A stretch of DNA of 64,000 nt from Brasenia schreberi (GCA_036023115.1 JAYKKT010000087.1:10781001-10845000), one strand, 5' to 3'; positions 1-11,841 are shown, numbered from the stretch's first letter. Notes: generated by a model not told the origin, from the letters alone. Numbers and translations are program-made.

Positions 1-2789
1 TTCTATTGCATCAATCAGATTTTGCAGTGAGAATTGATCCACAGGTATAGGAGCCGGCCCTACTCGCTTCGCGTGGACTCTTTCTCCCCAGAAAAGCTGA
101 TCTCCAAAAAATGGCACCACCATGGTTGGACATTGCAGAAACCATTTGAGATTAGAGTCCCCTTTACATTTTTGTACACCAGATCAGTTGGTACTTATAG
201 CAGGATTTTATCAAATGAAACAAGATCGAGCTCAATGGCATGTAGCCGACCCAACTTAGTGTTGGAGAAGGCTTGGTTTTAGTTTGGAACAATAGGTCAG
301 ATACTTTCTATTCATTAACAATGGTAAATTCAACATAAATTACATAATACATATGATAGAAAGAGAGAGCAAGACATGATTTTTCACAGTTTACAAGAAT
401 AACTTAGCCAACCATAAACGTCTTCCAACTAATGGAGTGATGAGAAAACTTGATTAAAGTTTGTGCTACGCAAATTGCAGTAACAGATCATGGAAATGGA
501 CACTATTTCAAGACACATGGGAAGAGAATAATGAGGGAATAGAAAAGAAGTTGAAAGGAGACAGTTTCCATAACACATAGCAGGATTTCAAAGACCTGAG
601 TGATTGTACCAAAATATGAAGAAACAAGAGAGAGAGAGGGGGGTGGGAGGGGGAGGGAGAGGAAGAATCGATTCTGTTCTTCTTATGGGAAAAAATGATG
701 CTTCCTTGCAATAATATAAGTTCCATGAACAGCCTGTAGGCACCTTAACTTAAAGTTGTGTGACCCTTACCTGTTTTCGAGCTGAAGTTTTGGTATCAAA
801 AACTTGAGCAGGTTGGTCATGATAAATGTTACTTTGTCTTCTCCTCTCAGTGTTAGAACGTGAGTTTTGGTTGTGCCATGGATAATCAAAATTTATCCAT
901 ATCTGTTGACTCACCAGGCATAGTATTTGCTCTGTGCAAACCCCTATCAGTAATACCTGCAATGATCAAATCCAGAAGAGTGAATATTCATGGTGCTAGG
1001 ATTTATTGAATGAGCTAAAAAGGCGAGGCAAGGCTTACATTTCAGTATACAGAATGGTGGAGATAATTTGGAGGATGGGGATGGAAAACAAGGGCATGAT
1101 AGAACGAGAGATTGCATGTGATGATTACCCTCAAATAATCAAGATCCAACCACACCAATGATGAGCTTGTCAAAGAAATGAAGCAGCATTTTTTGACATT
1201 TAGACAAGACTTCCACACTGAAAACGAGCAGAAGCTATATGAAAGTTACTTGAATTGATTTGATGTTACTCCTTACCAGTTGGCCTAGCCTTCTTCCTGT
1301 GTCATGCTAGCCCTAGTTCAGGTCACTTATGCCCGAGCTGCGACCCACTTGAGAAGTATATAATAAGACGGGTTAGAACAAGTTGGGTTCAAGTTTGATT
1401 TGAGCTATGTCTAAAGATTCTCTCGGTTCAAGCTCACTTCTGCCTCTAGGCCGAGCATAGATTCCCTTTCTTGTACGAGCCAGACTCAAGTTTCACAGAC
1501 CCAGCCACTCTAAAATCTATCTACGACGTGAATGTCTGAACTAATAAAACATTAAAAAGAATTTAAAAAAGTGACAAGGAATCCAACAGAGGCAAACACT
1601 GCAGCCAAAAAGAACCAAAAATAACTAGTACACTCAATCAAGAAAGGCTCAATCATATACAGGAGATCCATGTCCTCAATCTTGCCTTTCATTGCATATG
1701 AAGCAGTAAGAACGGATGACCCTCATGAGACCTTCCTCCCCACAGCCTCCGCCTTGTATTCTTCCCAGCTATATAAAAACTAAAGAAACTGTCTGTGTGC
1801 ATGCGCTAGTTTATTCATCCTTCCACTCATTTATCCTCGAATTGGCAATGATGTCGAATTCACCAGTTTTATCCCAAATGGCAAGTCACAAAGCCCCCCC
1901 CATCCAATGGCATTTACCTGGAAACGCATATTCCTCAAAGAAACTGTCATCCACAATCATCAAATAAAGTAATCTTCGATCAATACAAGATCTAGACAAA
2001 AAGACGAATTCAACTCCTGGGAAGAGCCATTTGTTGGAGGGGGGAGAGAAGAGAGAACTGAAAACAGCAACAGATCCTTCTTAGTACGAAGGCAGGCTAG
2101 TTTCTAGTTGGAAAAATGGCGTCTTATTTAATTCCTACCCCTTTGTCGTAACTAGAGGGTAATTCCTTTACATGTGTGACGTCGCACTTCAGAACACCAA
2201 TATCTTCTTCATCTCTCGTCTACAGAAAACAAACTAGAGAATCAAAGCTTAATGCCACAAGATATCCACGTAGATCACACTCATTCGCGATTTAATTAAC
2301 AACCTAAAGCACAACAGAGATTTTACGACGCTTCTAAAAATCCAGAAATAACTCATACGAATGAATCAAGCTAGAGAAAACTTTTAATGACAGATAAGCC
2401 GTTACAGCATAGGAAAGACATCCCTCCACAACTTCAACTTTTTCTTAATCCAACCTCCTAAAACACGACGAATTGACACGAAAAACACAAAAGGACACAC
2501 TACCTGAAAATTCGTCGCCGCTGCAACTAGGCTGCATCTCGAAGTCGTGCGTCACAGCAATCCTGGCGTTATTGACAACCGAATGATCCAATTCCCGCTC
2601 CGTAAACAGGTGTCGATCTCCCCCGCTCCCAAATCCGTCATCCCCATCGCCATTCGAAACCCTAACTCCATCGCTCTTCGACTCACTCAGCTCCATACTC
2701 GGCATGCACTCTCCGTTCCACCCGCCGTTCCCGATCTTCCTCGTATCTATATCCACGCGATCTTCGCAAACCTCCGTCCGATCGGCCAT
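1..2789 (-). pseudogene. Sterol 3-beta-glucosyltransferase (UGT80-type), broken copy
   Basis: Intact relatives transfer glucose from UDP-glucose to membrane sterols. Three homologous blocks lie in order on the minus strand. Block 1 (2504-2789) starts MADRTEVCEDRVDIDTRKIG and ends at a GT donor. Block 2 (771-956, acceptor TTGCAG, donor CAG|GTAAGG) resembles the family's N-terminal region: one frame reads GITDRGLHRANTMPGESTD and then hits TGA, and another frame continues as NTERRRQSNIYHDQPAQVF. Block 3 (1 to about 134) reads PTMVVPFFGDQLFWGERVHA, then PIPVDQFSLQNLIDAIE, the conserved C-terminal donor-binding region. The roughly 370 residues normally between blocks 2 and 3 cannot fit in 640 bp and are not seen. 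The usual acceptor position before block 3 reads CTGCAA, not CTGCAG. The block runs off the window edge. The family call is firm from block 3; pseudogene status is inferred from the stop, frameshift and missing core. An assembly error is the main alternative. Confidence 0.8.
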
Positions 2790-3719
2790 TTCGCCGTCCG
2801 AACTCTTCTTCCCATATGCCGATTAAACAACGATAGACTATTCCGACGCCATTAAGGGGTGAGGGGGGAGGGAGAGAGAGAGGCGGTTACTGGGGTGAGG
2901 TACGATGCGGCGTCGACTGGCTGATAAATCGACGAGGAGTTCGGGGGCACGTCGGCACGTCCGCCGGGGGGCGGACGGAATCGTGAGCACGGTGCCGTGT
3001 TACCGACCCAATCGATCCCCTTAAATTTAGTCCCTCTCTCTCTCTCTCAACCCATTTTCCCCCTTTTCCGGAAAATCTGTAAATAAACAGAATTCATATA
3101 AAATAAAGCAATCATAAATCAAATCAAAGTCGGTGAACAGCGCGCGCCGTATTTCTCTGTCCACGTATACGAGTCGGACTGGTATACGGTGGACACCATG
3201 ACAGAAATATAGATAGTATTCGTATGACAAGACTGCTTTTAATTTTATTGTATTACGAAGACTATCCGATATCAGTTTTTAGTTGTCTATTGGTAGATGT
3301 AAAACTATTCAAACTATCAACTTAAAAAATATGTATATATTTTAAAAAATATATTAAAAGCGATATCAATAAATGATAAAATGAAAAATAATTTAAAAAC
3401 ACAATAAAAACTTTATAAGAAAAAAAAGAAGACCACAAAAATATTAAAAAAATTAATAAGAAATTATTTAAGTTGAGTTAATTGTTTGTGTCGCATATAA
3501 TCAAATTTTATAAAACAAATAATCTATATAATCAACTCCATCTAGCATGTGAATAATCTTAATTGTTATTGTTGTTATTGCTAGGTATAAAAATGAATTT
3601 CAACTATACTTGGGTTTTAACTTTTGGAGAGATCGACATTTTCTTGTGGTGGCGAAAGTGGACTTTCAAATTATTAAGGATCTAACTTCATTGGTGTTTT
3701 TTCATCCCGTGTGGCATTC
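2790..3719. other. Former promoter side of the UGT80 copy, then AT-rich spacer
   Basis: The first 270 bases are GC-richer, with a GA run near 2870-2882 and a CT run near 3031-3048, as is common in plant 5' leaders. From about 3240 the sequence is AT-rich with no coding signal. No convincing TATA box could be assigned. Confidence 0.35.
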
Positions 3720-3815
3720 CGGGTGTTAGGTCACTTGGTAGGGCTTTCTAGATCCAGGATGTAAGTTTGATTCGTGGATGTGTGCATACCTAGCTTTGGC
3801 CTTTCTATTGAAAAA
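3720..3815 (+). repeat. tRNA-derived SINE-like element
   Basis: It has a box A-like stretch (TAGGTCACTTGGTAGGGC), then a box B-like stretch (GTTTGATTCGTGG) about 30 bases later, and an A-rich end near 3810. The same head-and-tail organisation recurs through the window. It does not fold as a good tRNA, so it is not called a tRNA gene. Confidence 0.5.
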
Positions 3816-4814
3816 AAAGAAAGATAAATTCATGCCCATCAATAATATACAGTATAACACATCATTAGACTTTTAAATTACGCTAATATTTGTCCATATA
3901 ATTTTAATTCACTAATATCGTGAAGATGAATATGTAGGCACACAAGAAAACATTGGATCCACCATAAGGTTTGATGCGAGAGCAAAGGCATAAGAAATTG
4001 AATTGCAAGTACTTCGGAAAAGACATAGAAAGGTTCCAAAGGAATCAAAAAGAAATGATCAAATATGGTTGCAACTTTTTTTTAGGCAAAAATGTATATT
4101 AGATAAATCACAATAAAAAAAGAATCAAAGTAGCCAAACCTACCTACTAATGTGGGATATGGCATGCTTTTTGTTGCTTGTAACTTGATGAGATAAAAAT
4201 AGGTCTCTCAAGAATAAGGTCTGATATTAAGAACCCAAATTGGCTTGCATTAGATTATGATTCATTTGGAATGAATACGATCTCTATGGTAGGAAAAAAA
4301 ATACATATACAAATTTCAAAAGTTTGCTGTTGGAAGTTTGTTATGTTTAATACTAGGGGAATTGAACCTCGGTTTTTTGTGCTCACAATTTAAGTTTTAA
4401 TGTGAATCTCGTAGTTGGTGTAGAACTATAGTTTGTAGGTTCTATTTAAGTCATAAACATCGACACTAAATTGAGGTTGGCCACACGAACTAGATCCGTG
4501 ACCTTCACACTAGAACCCAAGCACCTCCTTCTCTTTTGTATTGCTATCCTAGTAAATACGAAAACTGAAGCAATAATATTATTTACAAATCAAACAGAGA
4601 ACTATGGTTTCCACCTAATGTGAGAAAAGGTTTCCACTGGGTACTTTCAATAGCTAAAAGTTATTCTTCCAGAGAGGCGGCATGTTGCCCATTCTTTAGT
4701 TCTTGAAGTGATTCTGTTTCCCATCAAACTTCTGATTTGGAATCTAGTGAACAAAATATTTAATACGAATTTGATTCCTAGTCCAACTGATACGTCAAGA
4801 TCGGAGAGCTGTTC

Positions 4815-4925
4815 TTCTTTTGTGCAATGGGGAGGGTGAAGCCAGATGCATGCTCCCCCGTAGTGAACTCATGACTATCAACTTGTGAGTCTACCCACAA
4901 ACCAGGTGATCTATTGCTCTTTGCA
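4815..4925 (-). repeat. tRNA-derived SINE-like element (reverse)
   Basis: The reverse complement carries the recurring box A-like segment (AGGTGATCTATTGCTC on the plus strand) and a box B-like segment near 4865-4895 (GTGAACTCATGACTATCAAC). The phrase GGGAGGGTGAAGCCAGATGC matches the tail of other copies, for example at 62460 and 31850. Confidence 0.5.
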
Positions 4926-5279
4926 CAGATCAGAGAGCTCTTTTCTTCTACATGGAAGCAATCTCATCATAATAGGAAAACCAAACTGAAGAAGAAAACA
5001 CCAAGTGGTGGATTCAGGTATTCTTTTCCGGTGAGACAAATAGGCCATGCTTTTACCGCGGACTATGTATTATAGCCCACAGATATTGTGGGGTTTTCAG
5101 CAAAAGCTCATTAACCATGGGGTTTGCTGGGAGAGGAGGAACCTCATATAAAACCATATAGTTCAAAACCGTGGGCTATTCTCATAACCCAGGCTATACT
5201 TTTCTTGCTAATGATTTGGAACTCATGGCTGGATTGCTCAAGCCTTATATGAGCATTAACGTGATAACTCACACAGAGC

Positions 5280-5395
5280 AATTACCTGGCTAGGGGTGAA
5301 TTCACAAGATAAACATCATGAGTTCGATTCCCAGGGTCACGCATCTGGCTTCGCCCTCCCATTATACACAAATAAAGAAAAAGAAAAAACTAATA
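5280..5395 (+). repeat. tRNA-derived SINE-like element
   Basis: The box A-like part TGGCTAGGGGTGAATTC is followed by the box B-like part GAGTTCGATTCCCAGGGTC. After these come the family tail CGCATCTGGCTTCGCCCTCC and an A-rich end (AAAGAAAAAGAAAAAA). Together with its reverse copies it defines a family of roughly 100 bp. Confidence 0.6.
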
Positions 5396-5845
5396 ACCCG
5401 AGGAAACCATTGTAAACGGAGGCATCTGACTGAAGCCACTGGGTATAAAACCCCCAGATTAGGATCCTCACCACAGGGCCTACATGCTTCAGCTTTATGG
5501 AGGGTGTTCACCCGTAGGAATCAACGCCGACAACCCATATGATGGCCGAGGTCAGATCCCACGGCAGGAACGCCCACAGAAGTATCTGTATGTATCTCGG
5601 AAACAAAAACAAGTTGCATCAGCTTGGCTGAGTCATAGACAAGCTTACTGGCTTTTTGCTAATATTCTGAAACATGATCTCACTTTCTCGCGTTCCTTAT
5701 GGTAAAAACATTAAATTAAGGAACTTTGTACGAAGAAATCTGTGAAATAAGCAAATGAAATATAACCAATGCTATGAAGAAATCTATCAAATAAGTAAAT
5801 GCTATATATTTTATGATAAAATCTTTCAACAAATAAAACTAAGTG
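5396..5845. other. Spacer with no supported gene
   Basis: Short open frames are present, but none has recognisable domains, splice context or homology I can name. The segment 5440-5560 is GC-richer than its surroundings. Confidence 0.3.
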
Positions 5846-6090
5846 AATTCATCTTGGAATATCACAAGCTTCACTCCACCACCAAGCTTCTTTTTGTGCC
5901 GGTACACCTTCCTTAGATACACCTAACACATCCTTCACCACTTTCCTAATATGTATAGCCATATTGTTCCACATATCACAAGGTGTACCAACATAATTCC
6001 AAACATCAACTCGAAGGACTTTCTGTTTAAATATATCTTCTTTCTCGCTTTTGAGGTTCCACCGTTTAGTCCGAATAGCTCGATGCACTC
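5846..6090 (-). mobile_element. LINE fragment (endonuclease to reverse transcriptase linker)
   Basis: On the minus strand an open stretch reads RTKRWNLKSEKEDIFKQKVL, then MWNNMAIHIRKVVKDVLGVS and EAWWWSE. This pattern is typical of the region upstream of the reverse transcriptase domain in plant RTE-type LINE proteins. Both ends are missing, so it is a dead fragment. It may belong to the same family as the 3' ends found elsewhere in the window, but the segments do not overlap, so this cannot be shown here. Confidence 0.7.
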
Positions 6091-6247
6091 TTTTCTTCTT
6101 TGTCTATTTTTTTATTTGTAAATTCATAACTAAAAGTCGATGTTGGGTGGTTAAGCTTTCTCCTGGAATTACCTTGCAATCTTTACAACATGCTCTATCT
6201 TTTTTTCTACAAATAAAGTAATAAATTTGTGTTTGTGATAAGCCACT

Positions 6248-6248
<1 letters not shown>

Positions 6249-6343
<95 letters not shown>
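6249..6343. repeat. (TA)n-(GA)n compound microsatellite
   Basis: About 57 bases of TA dinucleotides run directly into about 38 bases of GA dinucleotides. A reverse-type compound tract (CT then TA) lies at 6514-6545. Confidence 0.9.
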
Positions 6344-6346
<3 letters not shown>

Positions 6347-6513
6347 TAAATGCTCAAATCTATTTATCATCTCAACCTTTTGACCTTTGAGATAATCGGT
6401 TGAGGTGATAAAGTAAAAAAATATTTAAGAAAAGTATAATGATACATTTAATTCAAATCTCCACCGTTCATCTCAAAGATCGAACAATTAAAATGATGGA
6501 ACATTTACCACTA

Positions 6514-6514
6514 C

Positions 6515-6545
<31 letters not shown>
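6514..6545. repeat. (CT)n-(TA)n microsatellite
   Basis: A short run of CT followed by TA, about 80 bases downstream of the Nudix stop codon, so possibly transcribed in its 3' UTR. Confidence 0.75.
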
Positions 6546-6623
6546 AGCAAAAGGTTCATAGACGATGAATGTGCATTTGGATCAGGCTATCAGTATCGAT
6601 TCTGTCATCATCAATCAGAGTCT

Positions 6624-8762
6624 TCACAATGAATTAACCACCTCACATTTGTGAAAGACCAAGTTATGAGTGTCTTGGAAGAAAAACTCCCCCTTAAACT
6701 TTTGCCCTGTAAAATGAAAAGCAGAAAATTATCACTCTTATTGTTGGAGGAATATCAGAAGGGAAACATTCCTGGTCCTACCATTGAGGAAAAGCGGATA
6801 CCAAACCAGGTCATCTTTCCACATTTTATCTGTCAAACAACAGACAGGTTAGCATTAAATGCAAGCAATATAGAAGAAAGACTTTCTTGTTACATAAAAC
6901 TGTCTTTTTTCATAGGAAAGCTGGGGTAAGCAAAACCGCACCAGACATGCACACCCCTGGTATCGAACTGGAGACCTCAACATGCAGGTTCTTCTCAGTA
7001 ACCCCAGCCAGGAGACCCATAGCTCCTTGTGTTTTTTCTTGGTACCCAAAAACTATAAAATACTAAACTGCAACACAGCCATACATTTTTTATACAAGTG
7101 GTGCTACAAAGTGACATCTACCTCCTAAAAGTATTAAATCTGAAATTAATAACTTCAATTAATTCGTTGACTACTTCTCAGGTTAAGGTGCATCCGGCAA
7201 GCAACTATACAGTTGCTTATATCCACTAGACTGTCATGAAGTGCTTGACTATTTGGTTCTATGGCAGCTGGGAGTTGAAAAGAGTTTGCTTCTCTATAGC
7301 GAGGAAACCTCAAAGTTCCTACACTTGATCTTATTTGGTTGGCAATGGTTCAAATGATACAGTTTTAGTTTGGAATCATCAGCCAATACCATCTTTGACT
7401 TTTCTGAGAAGTATAATATAGGTGTTAGCTTGTTCAGCATACATTATGGGACAGTTCAAGCACAGGAAGTGAGTCTCACATAATCCAGTCCATCACATTA
7501 AGCGTGGGGCTAACATACGCAGAAGCATGCAGTGGTAAATAATTTTCTAATGCTTTAGGATAAAGTTAATTAGCAATGATTCTATGTAATTAGGCATGGC
7601 CACTACAGAAACAGTAAAGAGCAATAACGGGGTCACCTATTTAACTTATCAGCAGTACATGACCAGGAGATAACTTGAAAAATGTAGGGGTGTAGAATCT
7701 ATTACTGCATAGTTGGTGATATATTACAAGGCTCAAAAGTATTTGAGATATGATAAACCATGATATATGGAACAAATAGAAAAAAACATGGACTACGTTC
7801 AAGCCTTTTTCTGAAGAGAAGATAAAGTACAGATTATAGCATTTATATTTTTGAAATCAAAGGCAGGAAAACTCTTTCCCTCTAATTAAAAAGGAATAAT
7901 CAACTATAAGCACTTCAAGAAGCATTACCAAATGGAATATGTTGATGGTCGAACCAAGCAGGTAACATTTCATCTGATTCACTTGGTTCTCCAATGAATT
8001 TAGGAACGTTAAACACATGTACCTGCAACATGTTGAAGCATTTATATCACAAATCAAGTCACAAGGAGAACCAGGAAGCGTTTTTCATATGCAACTAGTA
8101 CTCTTCCCAACAGCCACCAAATGATTTCTAAAACAGAATGAGGAAAAGGAGAAGAAATTGCAAACTAACCTCCCAAGGAAGAGGCTTATCATCAAAGTGA
8201 AATATCAGGATTCCCTGTTTGGTCATACCAACTGGGGATATCCCAGCTTCTTCTTCAAGCTGAACAACAAAGATCAAAAGCCATTACATTCACAATTTGA
8301 CAAGAGGTGCAACAGACAAAATTCCAGTTGTCACAACTAAAACCAATAAACTTTTTTCGACTTCCTCCCAAGAGATCGCAAGAACAGGAAGTGGATATTT
8401 TACCTCCCTAACAGCAGCTTGCTCAATGGTCTCTCCTTCTTCAACTTTACCCCCAAAACCATTGTAATAACCCTCTCCAAACCTGAACTTTTTTTATTGC
8501 ATGCAACCGGTCAATAATGAAAATAGCTGAAACCAACCAATCAGAAGAACATGGAAAAACAAAACTTTTGCAGATTCTCAAATCATTCATCATGCAGATC
8601 TTTTTTTTCAGATAATGGGATAATGCAGCTGCATAAGGAGCATACGAACCCGTGTTTTTTGAGGCCAAGAAGAACTCTGGAGCCATCATTCACAATGGCT
8701 AATGTCAAGAGTTTGTGGACAGGGGAGACCTTAGGGATGGCCTTGACCATACTTCCAGTCAT
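6624..8762 (-). CDS. MTH1/NUDT1-type Nudix hydrolase (oxidised purine nucleotide pool)
   Basis: Enzymes of this type hydrolyse oxidised purine nucleoside triphosphates such as 8-oxo-dGTP and so protect DNA from mutation. Six exons close in frame to 168 aa: 8650-8762, 8404-8482, 8170-8259, 7929-8022, 6782-6829 and 6624-6706. Human MTH1 is 156 aa. Exon 1 reads HKLLTLAIVNDGSRVLLGLK. The Nudix box spans exons 2-3: GGKVEEGETIEQAAVRE, then LEEEAGI, matching GX5EX7REUXEEXGU. Exon 5 reads MWKDDLVWYPLFLNG; the W-x-D-D pattern matches the MTH1 base-recognition residues W117, D119 and D120. The exon 1 donor is poor (GG|GTTCGT), but it is the only one that keeps the box in frame. The start at 8762 fits family length; an in-frame ATG at 8855 is possible. 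The family is secure; the exact substrate is inferred. Confidence 0.9.
6930..7035 (-). repeat. tRNA-derived SINE-like element inside Nudix intron 4
   Basis: It carries a reversed box B-like stretch (TATCGAACTGGAGACCTC) and a reversed box A-like stretch (CCAGGAGACCCATAGCTCC). It resembles copies at 17250-17335 and 32020-32125, all with a GCATGCACGCCC-like phrase before box B. It lies in the intron between exons 4 and 5. Confidence 0.5.
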
Positions 8763-9021
8763 TGTCAGAAAGTGAGGACCATAAACAGACAATGCAAAAG
8801 ATCTCGTGATACCCCCGTTTACTTGTTTGGAGGGAAAGCAAAAACTGCAGGACATGAGCTTTCATCAGTTTCTGTAGATTATGAATTCCAGAATACCTGG
8901 ATTTTGAGGAATTGATTTCTTACTTACACAAATCAAAATAGAAATAAAGAAATTAGCTTTCAGATGTGAATTGGTGTACAGAAACGTGCATAAATCAACT
9001 ATTGAAGCCTATAATATATAC

Positions 9022-9155
9022 AACAACAACAACAACAACTAAGCCTTTTCCCATACTAGACGGGGTCGGCTACATGGATTCTTTGTTTCCACAGATCTCT
9101 ATCGTGTGCCATGTTAGCAGTTAACTCCCAATAAGCTAGATCATTCTTTATTGTA
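9022..9155 (-). mobile_element. 5'-truncated RTE-type LINE 3' end with target-site duplication
   Basis: The plus strand starts with CAACAACAACAACAACTAAG, the complement of the GTT-rich tail. It continues with the family's 3' end (GACGGGGTCGGCTACATGGA), which encodes the terminal IHVADP-like residues in reverse. An identical 18-bp sequence (GAAGCCTATAATATATAC) flanks it at 9004-9021 and 9156-9173. This is a complete insertion of only 134 bp. Confidence 0.9.
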
Positions 9156-9173
9156 GAAGCCTATAATATATAC

Positions 9174-10798
9174 TTGCCAAAATTTGCAAAAGAAGCCTTT
9201 TCAACAGTAAGTGAGGTCAGTGACATGGACTTTGGTCTCTACATCAAGTGCTAACAAAATTATCGCCACAATAGAGTAGATGACCATTTCTACAAGTCTG
9301 TCCCTTCAATAATTGCAAGAAAGGCCTGATTACCAGATTTGGTTTGCAATCAGTTGTGAATGCATTTGGATTTATTATTTGGGTAGACCATAATCTGGCT
9401 TCTAACTTATGTTCAGGTTGGGTTCCGGGAAACTGTTTTCTTTTTAAGATATTTAGGAAGGAGCTTACCTGGATATTCTTTTTCATTCATGTAAGATTTC
9501 GACAATTAGAAATCCAAAGTAGAAACTAAATGCATTGATCCATGAATTGCGTCAGGGAAGGTAATTATTACTTTTCTTTTAATAAGCAAGATATACCCAT
9601 TATTGTAATTTGAAGGTCCGCTATCAAAGATGGATGATAACATCACTGAAAAATGTGGATATTGCTCATCCACGGGAAGAAGAGCCACAAAGTGGAAGAT
9701 ATTTAATTAGACACTAACTTTAGGTTTCTCTTAGAATAAAGCTTTACTAATTACTATCAACCATTTAACCGAATTAAAGATCTACAAGCTAACTAAAAGC
9801 ACTGAAAAATTTAAGTTAAGATCTCTTAGCACATAAAAAGATGCTAATAAATGTATGTTCTGTTTATAAATAGATCCATATGCATGTACATGTCTATATA
9901 TTTTCCCGTAATAAGTGGGGTCAGCTACGTGAATTCTAAGTTGCCATTGAACTCGTGTCATTTTGTGCATGCACCTCACCAGCACTTTTTCCTCAAGTGC
10001 TGCAATGCGTGCTTTTGTGTTTGTGTTCCATGCATGTGCACTCTATGTGGGGTAATGCTCACCAAATATAAATCTGTGAGTAGGGATTTGGACAGCAAAA
10101 AGAGAACAACATTCAATTGCTATGCTAATTGAAAATGGTGGCATAACTCTACATGCGATGACTGAATCAACCAAATACAATATTATCAAGGGAATATATG
10201 TTACTGTAGATACTCGGAAATGTGTCCAATTACAAAACACATTTTTTTCCACCAAGAACGTTTTGTGAATCTCCTCGGCCCCCAAATTGGAGTGTCCTGC
10301 TACGTAAGAATCAATGCCTAAAAACTCAACAACTCGATACCATTCTTTTCCGTTCAAATGAGGAAACTATAACGAAGTACTGAGGCTTAATCGCACTTCC
10401 TAGTAACTTTAAACCCCTAAGCTCGGATGTTTGCTTCCAGAGCTTATTCTGGAGCTGGACAGTGGCTTACTTGAAGGGACTAAGGAAATCGATGAACCTT
10501 CATAGTCCCGTTCCATCAACTTGAGGAATATCTACAGACACTTGGAGTTCAAAACAGAAAGTCGTTCAGTTTCAGGAACTGGTAACTGAGAACCGTATTT
10601 AAGGAATATCTACAAACAACTGGTGTTCATAAAGAGAGTACAAGGACTGTGACTGAGACAACTCTGCAGAGCAATCTTGTATTTAACGGGCTAGGAAAAA
10701 GGAACCAATACGAAAGCAACTGCAAATTCCTCAAAATGTGAGACTTTTTTATGAGAAGTGTACCCAACTCAAGGAGGGGGAGAACGGTGGCGAGAATC
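9174..10798. other. Spacer upstream of the Nudix gene; one LINE scrap
   Basis: Nothing coding is supported. A degraded copy of the LINE 3' end lies near 9899-9965 on the minus strand; the reverse reading gives LRIHVADPTYYGK. The segment is probably the long first intron of the Nudix gene if 10800-10996 is its leader exon. Confidence 0.35.
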
Positions 10799-10799
10799 T

Positions 10800-10996
10800 T
10801 ACCGCAATGTGAGAGGCAAGAAAGATGACGCTGACGGCGACAAAAGCATAGAAGAAAATGGGCAATTCGGATTGAAGATGTTGTTAATTAACCAACGGAG
10901 AGACAACGACAAGCCTGAAATTTCAAAGATTTGAATAGCATGAGAAATGGCTGAACGAAGAAAGCAAGCAGCCTCACGTGGGAAGGACGCGCCCAC
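10800..10996 (-). other. Possible 5' leader exon of the Nudix gene
   Basis: On the minus strand this GC-richer block ends in a strong donor (ACATTGCG|GTAAGATTC at 10799-10807). It lies upstream of the Nudix coding exons with no other gene between. It could be a non-coding first exon, or it could encode a short leader beginning MLLSPSASSFLPLTLR. No transcript evidence is available. Confidence 0.3.
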
Positions 10997-11839
10997 TTTC
11001 CATATGACGCGAATCTTTCATTCGAAAACGAAATTTGGGTCGGGTTCGTTCTATTTTAGGTAGACCTGATTATAGGTCAAGTCTGAAAATCATGCCCAAA
11101 CTCAACCCTTACGGTACGGTTTGGGTTTGGGTTTGGGTTTGAGTCAAAAGATCTCCATAAACTGATTAAGTCCACGGATTCGGTATAGATGGGTTTGGGT
11201 CTTTATCCTAGGCCCTTTTTGATGGATCCAAACCCTACTTGTAAAACGGTTTCGATTTTGAGTGCGAGTCAAACTGGGCCAAATGAGCTCCCCTCGTTCC
11301 CCTACGAATAGGCCCAGCTAATGACGTTTGTGAACATATATGAATGCACTAGCGATCCTTTTATGAGCCCAGCTAAACCAAGTTAAGAGGAGGATTTTCT
11401 TAAATATCTTAAATAAACAGCCCTTCCTTTACCTAAGGAGGTGTTTAGCTATGAGGCAGGGCTTGGAGAACTTCCATTGAAAAGCCCAGTTTATCAACCC
11501 TACTCAAAATTGGCTCCTTTCTTTAGGTGAGGCTGAAAGCTCCATGAATTGTGGTTAGTGACGGGGACGGAACTTGGCAAACTAGGATCCTAGAATTGGA
11601 CCTTTTGACAGCAAGGAAGAGAACTTGCCCTGCATCAAGATGAAGACTGACGCAGGTAAGATGAGCATTCTGAAGAAACCGAAGACTTAAATATTTTGAC
11701 TTCCTTTCTGTAGTAGGTAGAAACTTACATGAAATGTGATGCATTTGGCTCATTCTTGATATGCACATTCCTAGAAGTCTTCATTTGCAAATTGATAACT
11801 TCTATGAATTTAATACATGCATTTTCAGAACAGATAAAT

Positions 11840-11841
<2 letters not shown>
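10997..11841. other. Spacer between Nudix leader and PAP 3' end
   Basis: No gene is seen. It includes a GGGTTT-type run at about 11118-11142 and purine/pyrimidine-biased text. The part nearest 11840 is probably 3' UTR of the phosphatase gene. Confidence 0.35.

Noticed and set aside
11118..11142. Telomere-like repeat (GGGTTT)n
   Set aside because: Only about four units and not the TTTAGGG plant telomere unit; it lies in ordinary spacer.
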